Part shown: positions 8,735 through 17,551 of the stretch, in pieces
Layout of the letters: every line of letters starts with the position of its first letter
Numbering within the stretch: the first letter of the stretch is position 1
NCBI RefSeq assembly: GCF_902626525.1
Contig: NZ_CACOFR010000005.1
Span: 1 to 64,000 of the forward strand
Direction: 5' to 3'
Source: an uncultured Prochlorococcus sp.
Lineage (GTDB): Bacteria; Cyanobacteriota; Cyanobacteriia; PCC-6307; Cyanobiaceae
Length of the DNA stretch: 64,000 nucleotides
Translations under genes and position numbers: made by a program
Notes under the pieces: model-generated
What the model saw: only the letters and a program-made list of their open reading frames with translations
What the model was told of the DNA's origin: nothing
Databases searched by the model: none

Positions 8735-8996
8735 AAAGGGTTTTCAAGCACCAGCGGATGCCTAAACCTTAAAAATATAATACATTATTGACTGAAATTA
8801 ACGATGTAACTTGCAACAAGAATTTTCGAATATTATTGATTATTTTTCTATTGCATAAAACAAATATTTATACATTTATGACGTTCTAGGTTGTATTGTA
8901 AAAAAAGTCCTCGGATAACTAAAAAATTTTGTTAGATACTTTGGCAAAGAATTTTTTATTTTTAGTCATTTTCATTTCTTCAATTTAATTTTCATA

Positions 8997-10346
8997 ATGG
9001 TTGAAAAAGTTTTAATTGCTAATCGTGGAGAAATAGCTTTACGAATTGTTAGAAGCTGTAGAGAGCTAGGTATTGCGACAGTTGCAGTTTTTAGCACTGT
9101 AGATAAAAAAGCATTACATGTGCAGCTTGCAGATGAAGCTGTATGTGTTGGCGACTCGTTAAGTAATAAAAGTTACTTAAATATTCCAAATATTCTTGCT
9201 GCTGCTACATCTAGAAGAGTTGATGCTATTCATCCTGGTTATGGATTTCTAGCTGAAAATGATAAATTTGCTGAGATGTGTAATGATCATGGCATAGTTT
9301 TTATTGGTCCATCTCCTAAAGCTATTAGATCTATGGGAGATAAATCTACCGCTAAAGAAACGATGGAAAAAGTAGGCGTTCCAACCGTTCCTGGAAGTAA
9401 AGGCTTATTATCAAATGTTGATGAGGCATATAAATTGGCAGATGATATAGGCTATCCAGTAATTATCAAAGCAACTGCTGGAGGAGGTGGAAGAGGTATG
9501 AGATTGGTTGAAAACGCTGATAATCTTGAAAAAATGTTCAAAGCAGCTCAAGGTGAAGCAGAAGCAGCTTTTGGCAATGATGGTCTATATATGGAGAAAT
9601 TTATAAAGAAGCCAAGACATGTAGAAATTCAAATATTAGCTGATAGGTCTGGAAATGTTGTTCATTTAGGAGAGAGAGATTGTTCAGTTCAAAGAAGACA
9701 TCAGAAATTATTGGAGGAATCTCCTAGCCCAGCAATTAACGCTGAATTAAGAAAAAAAATGGGAAAAGCAGCTATTGCTGCAGCGAAAAGTATAGGGTAC
9801 GAAGGAGCTGGTACAGTTGAATTTTTAGTAGATGAGGATGATAATTTTTATTTCATGGAAATGAATACTAGAATTCAAGTTGAACATCCTGTTACTGAAA
9901 TGGTTACAGGCGTGGACTTAATAGCTGAGCAAATTAAAATCGCAAGCGGAGCAAACTTAGAATTTAATCAAGATGATATTAAATTAAATGGTCATGCTAT
10001 TGAATGTAGAATCAACGCTGAAGACCCATCTCATAATTTCAGGCCATCGCCTGGAAAAATAACTGGGTGGCTTCCTCCCGGTGGTCCTGGTGTAAGAGTT
10101 GATAGTCATGTCTATACAGGATATGAAATACCTCCTTTCTATGACTCATTAATCGGTAAATTAATAGTTTGGGGAAAAGATCGTAATACTGCAATTAAAC
10201 GTATGAATAGAGCTTTAAATGAATGCGCAGTTACTGGCATTCCTACAACAATTAACTTTCATTTGACACTATTGAATAAAGCTAAATTTAAGGAAGGTAA
10301 GATACATACTAAATATGTTGAAGAAGAATTATTACCAAATTACTAA
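8997..10346 (+). CDS. accC: acetyl-CoA carboxylase, biotin carboxylase subunit
   Basis: AccC carboxylates the biotin on AccB using ATP and bicarbonate, the first half of malonyl-CoA synthesis for fatty acids. The 449-residue length is standard. Visible landmarks are Ile-Ala-Asn-Arg-Gly-Glu-Ile at the N-terminus, His-Pro-Gly-Tyr-Gly-Phe-Leu-(Ala/Ser)-Glu near residue 78, the glycine-rich ATP lid Gly-Gly-Gly-Gly-Arg-Gly-Met (about 162-168), [11 protein letters not shown], and the Glu-Met-Asn-x-Arg-x-Gln-Val-Glu-His catalytic segment. The ATG at 8997 follows a 262-base non-coding stretch, AT-rich, that must hold its promoter and that of the divergent tRNA; I see no other gene there. Confidence 0.97.
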   Translation: MVEKVLIANRGEIALRIVRSCRELGIATVAVFSTVDKKALHVQLADEAVCVGDSLSNKSYLNIPNILAAATSRRVDAIHPGYGFLAENDKFAEMCNDHGIVFIGPSPKAIRSMGDKSTAKETMEKVGVPTVPGSKGLLSNVDEAYKLADDIGYPVIIKATAGGGGRGMRLVENADNLEKMFKAAQGEAEAAFGNDGLYMEKFIKKPRHVEIQILADRSGNVVHLGERDCSVQRRHQKLLEESPSPAINAELRKKMGKAAIAAAKSIGYEGAGTVEFLVDEDDNFYFMEMNTRIQVEHPVTEMVTGVDLIAEQIKIASGANLEFNQDDIKLNGHAIECRINAEDPSHNFRPSPGKITGWLPPGGPGVRVDSHVYTGYEIPPFYDSLIGKLIVWGKDRNTAIKRMNRALNECAVTGIPTTINFHLTLLNKAKFKEGKIHTKYVEEELLPNY

Positions 10347-10363
10347 GGATAATTGATAAATCT

Positions 10364-10678
10364 CTATGAAATTGGTGTATTCAATGCAAGTTTTATAAGC
10401 CCTTGTTGACCAACTAAAATCTCTCTTATAAAACTTATAACTCCAATCCAAATAACGGGTCCTACATCAACTCCTCCAATAGGAGGAATTAATTTTCTCG
10501 TTAAATTTAGGATAGAGTTTGATGGGATTGAAATGAATAACCACAAACCTTTACTTAAATCAATTTTTGGGTACCAAGTGAGAATTAATCTTATTAAAAA
10601 AACTATAGTTAGATATGAAAGAGAAATTCCTAGACTAATATCTAAAATTTGGAGAGATTTTTCAAGCAAGGAAATCAC
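10364..10678 (-). CDS. ycf19: YGGT family (Ycf19) membrane protein
   Basis: This 104-residue protein has two membrane helices (about residues 15-40 and 65-95) and the family's central Trp-Tyr-Pro-Lys segment followed by Pro-Ser-Asn-Ser-Ile-Leu-Asn-Leu-Thr-Arg. It also carries Ile-Pro-Pro-Ile-Gly-Gly-Val-Asp, diagnostic of YGGT proteins. Plastid and cyanobacterial members are implicated in thylakoid or nucleoid organisation and cytochrome b6 maturation (CCB3/YlmG type). The start is a GTG. It is divergent from psbX, sharing an 82-base intergenic region. Confidence 0.85.
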   Translation of the reverse strand: MISLLEKSLQILDISLGISLSYLTIVFLIRLILTWYPKIDLSKGLWLFISIPSNSILNLTRKLIPPIGGVDVGPVIWIGVISFIREILVGQQGLIKLALNTPIS

Positions 10679-10760
10679 AATTGTTTAATTCATCTTAATA
10701 AATAACCCATGGAAACGTATTTAATTCGTATTATAAATTGAGAATTAAATCTTTAAAAAA

Positions 10761-10946
10761 GTGTTTCAAATCTCAAATTTATTAATAGCTGCTGATTTTT
10801 CTGCTGAAGTTGCAAATAATTCTGCAGTAGGAATGATAGGCAGTTTTATTGCAGCCGCTTTACTTATACTTATTCCAGCTTCTGCTTTTTTGATTTTTGT
10901 TAGTCAGAATGATTCTCTTGATCGTACTTCTACTGGGAGACGCTAG
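10761..10946 (+). CDS. psbX: photosystem II protein PsbX
   Basis: The product is a 61-residue single-span thylakoid protein. A membrane helix (about residues 25-48) leads into Phe-Leu-Ile-Phe-Val-Ser-Gln-Asn-Asp-Ser, which corresponds to the conserved Ile-Ser-Gln-Lys-Asp segment of PsbX. The N-terminal extension is usual for Prochlorococcus-type PsbX. PsbX is a peripheral core subunit of photosystem II near the QB site and cytochrome b559. The start is GTG at 10761 with no ATG alternative. It is followed 78 bases later by a ycf66-like gene. Confidence 0.9.
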   Translation: MFQISNLLIAADFSAEVANNSAVGMIGSFIAAALLILIPASAFLIFVSQNDSLDRTSTGRR

Positions 10947-11024
10947 TTTTTGTAGAAGTTTTAAGTACACTATATATATAGGGTGATTTATATCCCCCTT
11001 TAAAAATAATTTTGGAGAAAGAAT

Positions 11025-11951
11025 GTGGTCAATGCTAGTCTCAATTGGGCGAGTATTGTTGGTATAGTTCTCGCAGTATGTGGAGGGGGCCTTTATTTTT
11101 TAAGGTCTTTTAAACCTGCATTAGCTAGAGATTATGATGTTTTCTTTGCAGCTATAGGATTGTTATGCGGAGGAATATTATTTTTCCAAGGCTGGAGATT
11201 AGATCCAATTCTTCAGTTTGGACAGTTTTTGTTAGCAGGAACCACAGTTTTTTTTGCATATGAAAGTGTGCGATTGAGGGGAGTTGCTACTGATCAAGCT
11301 AGAAGGTCCTCTTTTTTTGAAGATGACCCTATTTCGGATGTGCCCAGAAATTCTAGAGGTCGTTTTAATGATGAATACGAAAGGTTTGAAGAGGCGGAGC
11401 GACCATCTAGAAGATTTAAACCTCAACAATATGAGTTTGAAGAAGACTACGTGGATGGCGTGAAACCACGCAGTAGGGATGTTTCAAGAGCTATTCCTGC
11501 TTCTGCTGTAAGTAGAAGAAGGACCTCAAGAGAAGTAAATCAGTTTGAAAATGAAGAACCTATAAGAAGAAGGCGGAATTCTGAAGATAGAAGTAGTAAT
11601 GCATCAGTAAGAAATAACTTTGGTGATAGACGAAATTCATCTCGTAATGAAGTTAAAACAGGATCAAGACCTAGAATGAATCAGAGAGTATTAAGACAAG
11701 ATAATATAACTTCTTCTGATGATTCCTCTCCCTTAAGAAAAAAATCTACAAGTTCTTCTATTAGACCGCAAGTTTCAAAAGAGCAAGTTGAAGATGCATC
11801 ATTTAAAGATGCTAATACAGTAAAAAAACCTCGTGTGACTCGTAGAGCAAGTACTTCAAGGAGATCAAGTTCAAAAAATCAAAATGGCAGATATACTGTT
11901 GGAATGAATAGAAGAAAACCTAGAGATAATAGTTCTAGATTTGATGATTAA
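11025..11951 (+). CDS. ycf66: Ycf66 family protein
   Basis: This 308-residue protein begins at GTG 11025, preceded by a good GGAGA ribosome-binding site. The first 90 residues carry three membrane helices (about 8-27, 38-56, 62-82), including Phe-Lys-Pro-Ala-Leu-Ala-Arg-Asp-Tyr-Asp and Gly-Trp-Arg-Leu-Asp-Pro-Ile-Leu-Gln-Phe, typical of the Ycf66 N-terminal domain. The remaining 210 residues are hydrophilic, rich in Arg, Ser, Asn and Glu, probably disordered and strongly basic. The function is unknown, though conserved in cyanobacteria and some plastids. It lies directly after psbX, which suggests a thylakoid context. It ends flush against the convergent hli gene. Confidence 0.85.
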   Translation: MVNASLNWASIVGIVLAVCGGGLYFLRSFKPALARDYDVFFAAIGLLCGGILFFQGWRLDPILQFGQFLLAGTTVFFAYESVRLRGVATDQARRSSFFEDDPISDVPRNSRGRFNDEYERFEEAERPSRRFKPQQYEFEEDYVDGVKPRSRDVSRAIPASAVSRRRTSREVNQFENEEPIRRRRNSEDRSSNASVRNNFGDRRNSSRNEVKTGSRPRMNQRVLRQDNITSSDDSSPLRKKSTSSSIRPQVSKEQVEDASFKDANTVKKPRVTRRASTSRRSSSKNQNGRYTVGMNRRKPRDNSSRFDD

Positions 11952-12227
11952 TTATAAGATCCCTGCCCATTTTAAAAATGATTGTTGACTGAATAATTCA
12001 ATTAATATTATTGCTAGAAATCCCATCATCGCAAATCTTCCATTCGTTATTTCAGAATAACTACTCCATCCAAATTTATATTCATCATCAATGTCTATTG
12101 ATTGTTTATCAAATTTAGTATCCGAAGTTTGTTTATTGATGTTGTTTGGGTCTATCTTTTTTTCTGTAGAAGCTTCATTTCCTAAATTAGTAATTCCTGA
12201 GTTAGTTTGTTCTTTTTTAGAATTCAT
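11952..12227 (-). CDS. hli: high-light-inducible protein (Hli) with long N-terminal extension
   Basis: This 91-residue protein ends in one chlorophyll-binding helix with the signature Glu-Ile-Thr-Asn-Gly-Arg-Phe-Ala-Met-Met-Gly-Phe (about residues 59-70), the ExxNxRxAMxG core of light-harvesting-like proteins. About 50 polar residues precede it, longer than the usual Hli of 40-60 residues. Hli proteins bind chlorophyll and carotenoid and protect photosystem II assembly intermediates from excess light. It sits at the 3' end of a reverse-strand run behind an ABC transporter, with only 8 bases between them, so it may be cotranscribed. Confidence 0.93.
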   Translation of the reverse strand: MNSKKEQTNSGITNLGNEASTEKKIDPNNINKQTSDTKFDKQSIDIDDEYKFGWSSYSEITNGRFAMMGFLAIILIELFSQQSFLKWAGIL

Positions 12228-12235
12228 TTTTTTGT

Positions 12236-14218
12236 TTAATCCCTAAAATTATACTTATCAGAAGTCAATAATTTCCAACCACCTTTCCCATTTAGTTCTA
12301 AAATATTTTCATGGAAATCTTTTAAACTTGGTCTATGACCAACACTAATAAGAGACAATTCTCTTTCTTTGAGTAAACTATAGAGTTTTGTTTCGGTGTC
12401 AATATCTAAAGCACTTGTTGCCTCATCAAGTACTGCAAATCTTGGAGAATTTAGTAAAAGTCTGGCAAAAGCTAATCTTTGTTGTTCACCTAAAGAGAGA
12501 ATTCTTGGCCAATCTTGTTTAATATCAAGATTAGGGTAACGATCTACTAAAGTTTTTAAATTTACTTCATGAAGCACAGATGTAAGATGTTCATCACTAA
12601 ATTTTTTTACTTCTGTGGGATAGCACAATTGTTCCCTTAAAGAACCTAGTAACATATAGGGCTTTTGAGGTATGAATAATAGTTCCCCAATTTTTGGTTT
12701 TTTAATTACTCCCTTATTAGGTTCCCATAAACCACTAATCATTCTTAGTAAGGAAGTTTTCCCACATCCGGAAGGGCCTACAACTAAGAGTGATTGATTA
12801 GTATCAATACTTAGATTTAAATTTTTAATTATTGTTTTATTTGAGCTTGGTGGGCTAAGGTCAGCATTGTTAATAAGAATTGAAGGATAATCTGAAATAA
12901 TCTTTTGATTATTTGCAGGGATAATTTGACTAATAGATTCGACTTTTGATTGAAACCCTTCTAATCTCCCTATCCCAGCAGTAAATTTTGCAAGTTCTTC
13001 TATTTGATTAACGATAAAAAATAATGAACCTTCGACCATTCCAAATGCGAAGCTTGCCTGAATAAAGCGCCCATAATCAATATCACCTTTAAAGTAGGGG
13101 ATTGCCATTATTAAATATGGAAAGAAGTTTCCAGCATAATTAATAGATCTTCTCATTACGTCAATTATTACTCTCCATATGATCAGCAAATTAAAGTTTC
13201 TCACTACTTCTCCTAATCTCCTCTCAGTTTCGCTTCTCTCAGGACTCTCCCCAGAGTAAAAAGCTATTGATTCAGCATTATCTCTAATATGAACTAAGCC
13301 ATATCGAAAATCTGCTTCGTACCTGAGTTGATCAAAGTCAATCTTTACAAGATTTTTACCAGCAATTAGTAGGATAGAAGTTGCAAATGCAGCGTAACCA
13401 AATAACGAAAAAGTAAGTGTTCTACTTATGCTCCATAAAATAAGAATATTTAATGAAAATGTTAGTAATGCATCAAAAACACCTAATGTAAAAGACAGAC
13501 TTTGACCAGTAAAAGCTCGAGTATCATCTGTAATCCTTTGATCAGGATTATCTACGTCAGTTTGCTCTTCATCATTGGGATTTAATTGATAATAAGCTTT
13601 ATTAGTCATATAATCTTTGACTAAACTTTTTGAGAGCCATTCTCTCCAAATTATTCCCAATTTATAGGTAAAAAATATTTGAGAAACACGTATTGGTAAA
13701 GCGACAGCAAAACAACAAGCATAAATTCCTAATATTCTATAGAATCCATCTTCCTGTTTCTCTACTAAAGCATTTGTTAAATCTCTTGCTATAAATCCTA
13801 TCCCCGCGTTTATCCCATTTACAGCTAAAAGCATTAATACTATTACTGCAAGGAATAACCAGTGTAACCATCTACGGTTTTTGAGTTGGCGTCTTAAGCT
13901 AAAAAAGCTTCCTGATCCTATGAGAAATAGAGCAGAAAAAAGCAAACCCCAGCTTCCAGCCCAAATTGAATTGAGAGTATTAACTACACCTCCGAAATAT
14001 TTTTCTAGTAAAATAGGTTGAAAGCTTTCAAAAAAACTTATTATTCCTGTAAGGCCAACAAGAACTACTCCTCCAACACAAAATAAAAGAGATATTAGAA
14101 GCCATATAAATTGAAATCCATTACATTGATCTATCGGAAGAAAAAATGGTTGAGATAACCTTCTTAATTTTTGTAATTGGTATATTATTTTAGATTTATT
14201 TTTTACGACTTTATTCAT
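12236..14218 (-). CDS. ABC transporter, fused permease-ATPase, SbmA/BacA (COG4178) type
   Basis: The 660-residue half-transporter has an N-terminal membrane domain of about six helices (residues 35-420) and a C-terminal ATPase. Walker A is Gly-Pro-Ser-Gly-Cys-Gly-Lys-Thr, the signature is Leu-Ser-Leu-Gly-Glu-Gln-Gln-Arg, and Walker B is Ala-Val-Leu-Asp-Glu-Ala-Thr-Ser-Ala-Leu-Asp. The membrane domain contains the Trp-Arg-Glu-Trp-Leu segment and the Asn-Pro-Asp-Gln-Arg-Ile motif typical of the SbmA/BacA and eukaryotic ABCD groups. Relatives move peptides, very-long-chain fatty acyl groups or cobalamin; the substrate here is unknown. It lies between a small membrane protein gene and hli on the same strand. 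Confidence 0.88.
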   Translation of the reverse strand: MNKVVKNKSKIIYQLQKLRRLSQPFFLPIDQCNGFQFIWLLISLLFCVGGVVLVGLTGIISFFESFQPILLEKYFGGVVNTLNSIWAGSWGLLFSALFLIGSGSFFSLRRQLKNRRWLHWLFLAVIVLMLLAVNGINAGIGFIARDLTNALVEKQEDGFYRILGIYACCFAVALPIRVSQIFFTYKLGIIWREWLSKSLVKDYMTNKAYYQLNPNDEEQTDVDNPDQRITDDTRAFTGQSLSFTLGVFDALLTFSLNILILWSISRTLTFSLFGYAAFATSILLIAGKNLVKIDFDQLRYEADFRYGLVHIRDNAESIAFYSGESPERSETERRLGEVVRNFNLLIIWRVIIDVMRRSINYAGNFFPYLIMAIPYFKGDIDYGRFIQASFAFGMVEGSLFFIVNQIEELAKFTAGIGRLEGFQSKVESISQIIPANNQKIISDYPSILINNADLSPPSSNKTIIKNLNLSIDTNQSLLVVGPSGCGKTSLLRMISGLWEPNKGVIKKPKIGELLFIPQKPYMLLGSLREQLCYPTEVKKFSDEHLTSVLHEVNLKTLVDRYPNLDIKQDWPRILSLGEQQRLAFARLLLNSPRFAVLDEATSALDIDTETKLYSLLKERELSLISVGHRPSLKDFHENILELNGKGGWKLLTSDKYNFRD

Positions 14219-14260
14219 TACTCGACTAGTTTATAAAATAGGTTATATCTTCTATGAAGT

Positions 14261-14539
14261 CTATTGGCTAAAACCAATAAATGAAAGTGCCCAGTCAGGT
14301 AGGTTTAGGTAATTTAAAATTGTCGCATCAAATTCATGTACTTTGGCTATTGATTTGTCTAAAGCCCACCATATTAAAAATGGTAAATTAAATAAAATTT
14401 GTAGTTGCCATTTATATGTTAAAACTTTCCAAATTTTTGTGAGAACGACTTTTTGGGAGTTTTCTAATTTTTCCCAATTTTTATATATTAAATCTAAAAT
14501 ATTTTTTGATTCGGAGTTTATTGAGTCAGGTGTATTCAT
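14261..14539 (-). CDS. small conserved-looking membrane protein (92 aa), function unknown
   Basis: The ATG at 14539 gives 92 residues; a TTG nine codons upstream is possible but less likely. The N-terminal half is charged and helical. A single hydrophobic stretch (Leu-Phe-Asn-Leu-Pro-Phe-Leu-Ile-Trp-Trp-Ala-Leu) is followed by Asp-Lys-Ser and a second weakly hydrophobic region near the C-terminus. It is in the same-strand run def - HIT - this gene - ABC transporter, with gaps of 48 and 42 bases. I do not recognise a family. Confidence 0.6.
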   Translation of the reverse strand: MNTPDSINSESKNILDLIYKNWEKLENSQKVVLTKIWKVLTYKWQLQILFNLPFLIWWALDKSIAKVHEFDATILNYLNLPDWALSFIGFSQ

Positions 14540-14587
14540 TTTTATGTTTTTCTTATTTATAGCCAATAAACAATTATTTCGAGAGTT

Positions 14588-14929
14588 TTAGCCTGGTGGC
14601 CAGTTCATTTTTCTCCCTGATAAGAAATGTATATGTAAATGAAAAACTGTTTGTCCTGATTCTTCTCCAGTATTAATTACAGTTCTCCAATTACTTAAGT
14701 ATTTGGACTTTGCTATTTTGCTTCCTGTAAACAATAAATGTCCTAATAGGTTTATATCCTCTTGCATACACTCAGATAAACTTACGATGGTCTTTTTGGG
14801 AATCACTAGAAAATGTACCGGAGCTTGAGGTGAAGTATCATTAAATGCAATACAATGATCATCTTCATGAAGCTTTTCGCATGGGATTTCACCATTTATT
14901 ATTTTGGAGAAAATAGTTGTTTCGCTCAT
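14588..14929 (-). CDS. HIT family nucleotide-binding protein (HINT-like)
   Basis: This 113-residue protein has the histidine-triad active site His-Leu-His-Ile-His near residues 97-101, Phe-Leu-Val-Ile-Pro-Lys in the nucleotide-binding strand, and an N-terminal Ile-Phe-Ser-Lys-Ile-Ile-x-Gly-Glu-Ile-Pro motif typical of HINT/PKCI proteins. Family members hydrolyse purine nucleoside phosphoramidates and aminoacyl-adenylates; the physiological substrate in cyanobacteria is not settled. It follows def by 18 bases on the same strand, consistent with cotranscription. Confidence 0.93.
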   Translation of the reverse strand: MSETTIFSKIINGEIPCEKLHEDDHCIAFNDTSPQAPVHFLVIPKKTIVSLSECMQEDINLLGHLLFTGSKIAKSKYLSNWRTVINTGEESGQTVFHLHIHFLSGRKMNWPPG

Positions 14930-14947
14930 TTAAAATTTGTAAATTAA

Positions 14948-15553
14948 TTAATTCATTGGGATAACATCTTTCATTTGATAACCTTCTTTCGTAAGCTCTT
15001 TTTTGAGGTCTTCTTTTGAAGTTACTCTATCAACGAACAGCACGCCTTTTAAATGGTCCACTTCATGCTGAATACACCTTGCCAAGAGTCCATCAGCATT
15101 CATTTTTCTTGGCCTTCCCATTTCATCTCTAAACTTTAATTTTATGGTAGATGGTCTAATAACATTTAAATAAACACCTGGTATGCTCAAGCAACCCTCC
15201 TCATAAGAGTTAAGTGTAGATCCAAAAGCAGTAATTTCTGGATTAATTAAGATTAGAGGTTCTGCTGCAGAATCTTCAAAATTTATATCGATTACTAAAA
15301 GTTCTTTGCTTATTCCAACTTGAGGAGCTGCTAGGCCTATTCCTTTTGCAGAATACATGCTTTGTAGCATCTCTCTTGCAAGTTTTCTTGTATCCACATC
15401 CACTTTACTTATTCTTTTAGCGGTAGTTCTTAAAGTGGTACTTCCAAGTTTATATATTTCTAAAGGGGGATTATCAATAGCCTCTTTTGTAACTTTAGTA
15501 GCAGAAACATTATCCCTTGATTTTCTTGCCAGCTGTGAAAAATGATTTGCCAC
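14948..15553 (-). CDS. def: peptide deformylase
   Basis: Def removes the formyl group from the N-terminal methionine of new proteins. All three catalytic motifs are present: Gly-Ile-Gly-Leu-Ala-Ala-Pro-Gln-Val-Gly (motif 1), Glu-Glu-Gly-Cys-Leu-Ser-Ile-Pro (motif 2, metal-binding Cys) and Gln-His-Glu-Val-Asp-His (motif 3, two metal-binding His and the catalytic Glu). The 201-residue length, with an N-terminal extension of about 25 residues, is usual in marine cyanobacteria. The start is GTG at 15553, divergent from the S9 peptidase gene. Confidence 0.96.
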   Translation of the reverse strand: MANHFSQLARKSRDNVSATKVTKEAIDNPPLEIYKLGSTTLRTTAKRISKVDVDTRKLAREMLQSMYSAKGIGLAAPQVGISKELLVIDINFEDSAAEPLILINPEITAFGSTLNSYEEGCLSIPGVYLNVIRPSTIKLKFRDEMGRPRKMNADGLLARCIQHEVDHLKGVLFVDRVTSKEDLKKELTKEGYQMKDVIPMN

Positions 15554-15628
15554 TATTTGTTGTAGTAGTTGAGGTTTAAACTATAAAAATAATAACATTA
15601 TTTTGAAACTTTGAATGCTATAAGTTCA

Positions 15629-17551
15629 ATGAAAAATCACATTTCAAACAAAAGCGAAGATCTCAATAAATTAAAGAATTCTCATAAAGAGCTATTACTT
15701 TTAAAAAATTTAATTTTCTGGATTGAACCTGTTCATACAGAAAAGGAGGGAATAAATGCAATTTTTGTAAGACCCTTTAATAAAAAAAAATCGCGACCTC
15801 AAAATTTAACAGGAGAGGAATTTTATATAAAAAACTCCTTTCATGGATATGGAGGCATGTCATATAAATGTTTTGAATCTGGCGAAAATATATATATTTT
15901 TTGGATTGATCAATTATCTAAATCATTATGGAGTCAAGTTTTTCAAATTAATGTTCTTGAAAATACTGACAATTATATTTTGCCAAAAGGAAGTATAAAT
16001 AAATTAACTAATTCAATAGAGGGCAATTTTGATGGATGTTTTTGCCTCATGAATGAGTCTACATTAATTGGTTTAATTGAAATTAATAAAAATGATTATC
16101 TTTACTCCCTAAACATAAAGGGAATAAATCAAGATCTTAAAATACTTAAAAAATTTAATAATTTTGCTGGAGATTTGTCTTCTAATTCTTCGGATAATTT
16201 ACTTTCATGGATAGAGTGGGATACTCCATATATGCCTTGGGAAAAAAACGATCTTTTTTTTGCTGAGATTGATGTTTACGGTCAATTAAAAAAAATAAAA
16301 AAATTTTCGCATAAAAATATTAATAAAAATAAAAATGTTTCTTTTTTTCAACCTTTTTGGATAAGTGAAAAAATTTTAGTATGTTCTGAAGATAGTTCTG
16401 GATGGTGGAACTTAATCTTTCTAGATGTTAGTGAAATTGAGAGTATTTTTATTAAGAAAAGAGTAAAGAGAAATTTTGTAGAATATGGAGTACCTCAATG
16501 GGTGTCTGGAATTACATATTTTGGAGGAACTATTAAAAATTTCTTTTGTTTAGCAAAAAAAGGAAATAATTTGATATTAGAACACTATAAAGACCTTTTG
16601 TTGAATAAAGAATTTTCTACTCTTTTTACCTCAGTAAGTGATTTCAGTGTTTTTGGTAAGAATCTTCTTTTAAAAGGTAATGGATTTGATTTTATGGGAA
16701 ATATAATTGAAATTGATTTTGCAGAAAAAGCTTCATCAACTTTTTCTGAAGAGATTTATGTTGAACATATAAAAGATTGTTCAAATCCTGAATCTTTCTG
16801 GTTTAAAGGTTTTGAAGATAAATCTACTCATTCCTTTCTTTATAGGCCTCTTGAAGACAAATTTATAAAGCCACCGCTCTTAGTTAGAGCACATAGTGGA
16901 CCGACTTCTTTTTTTGATGGATCATATAATCCTGAAGTTCAATATTGGACGTCTAAAGGGTTTTTTGTTGCTGAAGTTAATTATGGAGGATCATCTGGCT
17001 TTGGCAAAGAGTATAGAGAGAGGTTAAATGATAAATGGGGTATTGTTGATTCTTATGATTGCAAAGCACTAGTTCTTGACTTACTTAAATTAGATCTAGT
17101 TGATAGAGATAAAGTAGTAATTTTTGGAAATAGTGCTGGTGGGTTAACTGCTCTAAATTGCTTGTTATATGAGTCCATTTTCACAGCTGCAATTTGTAAA
17201 TATCCTGTTATTGATCTTAAGGATATGCATTACAACACTCATAGGTTTGAAAAAAATTATTTAAATTCCTTAGTAGGAAATTTTTCAAATAATTATGATG
17301 ATTATATAAATAGGTCGCCAATAAATAAAATCAACAAAATAAAAAAACCTATCTTATTATTTCATGGAAAAAAAGATTTAGTTATTTCGTATAAACAAAC
17401 TTTAAAAGTTCAAGAAATATTAATTAAGAATAATATGTATTCTGAAGTTGTTTTATTCGAAAATGAAGGACATGGCTTTAAAGATATTCAAAATAAGGAG
17501 TTAGTAAAGCAAAAATCTGAGAAATTTTTGAAAAATACTTTGAATATTTAG
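15629..17551 (+). CDS. S9 family prolyl oligopeptidase-type peptidase
   Basis: The protein has 640 residues: an N-terminal region (to about 370) likely to form a beta-propeller, then an alpha/beta-hydrolase domain. The nucleophile sits in Gly-Asn-Ser-Ala-Gly-Gly (nt ~17127-17144), the Asp in His-Gly-Lys-Lys-Asp-Leu-Val, and the His in Asn-Glu-Gly-His-Gly-Phe. The conserved Val-Arg-Ala-His-Ser-Gly-Pro-Thr strand and Asn-Tyr-Gly-Gly-Ser-Ser-Gly-Phe-Gly-Lys region are also there. Family members cleave short peptides after proline or dipeptides. I chose ATG 15629; TTG 15611 would add six residues. The end overlaps sufS by four bases tail to tail. Confidence 0.9.
   Translation: MKNHISNKSEDLNKLKNSHKELLLLKNLIFWIEPVHTEKEGINAIFVRPFNKKKSRPQNLTGEEFYIKNSFHGYGGMSYKCFESGENIYIFWIDQLSKSLWSQVFQINVLENTDNYILPKGSINKLTNSIEGNFDGCFCLMNESTLIGLIEINKNDYLYSLNIKGINQDLKILKKFNNFAGDLSSNSSDNLLSWIEWDTPYMPWEKNDLFFAEIDVYGQLKKIKKFSHKNINKNKNVSFFQPFWISEKILVCSEDSSGWWNLIFLDVSEIESIFIKKRVKRNFVEYGVPQWVSGITYFGGTIKNFFCLAKKGNNLILEHYKDLLLNKEFSTLFTSVSDFSVFGKNLLLKGNGFDFMGNIIEIDFAEKASSTFSEEIYVEHIKDCSNPESFWFKGFEDKSTHSFLYRPLEDKFIKPPLLVRAHSGPTSFFDGSYNPEVQYWTSKGFFVAEVNYGGSSGFGKEYRERLNDKWGIVDSYDCKALVLDLLKLDLVDRDKVVIFGNSAGGLTALNCLLYESIFTAAICKYPVIDLKDMHYNTHRFEKNYLNSLVGNFSNNYDDYINRSPINKINKIKKPILLFHGKKDLVISYKQTLKVQEILIKNNMYSEVVLFENEGHGFKDIQNKELVKQKSEKFLKNTLNI

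Noticed and set aside
8628..8747. Extension of the LpxB-like gene upstream to 8747
   Set aside because: The extension reads through the tRNA-Leu gene; the ATG at 8627 gives a family-like N-terminus.
10970..11005. Weak AGGG...CCCT stem between psbX and ycf66 as a terminator
   Set aside because: The stem is four pairs only with no clear T run directly after it; too weak to call.
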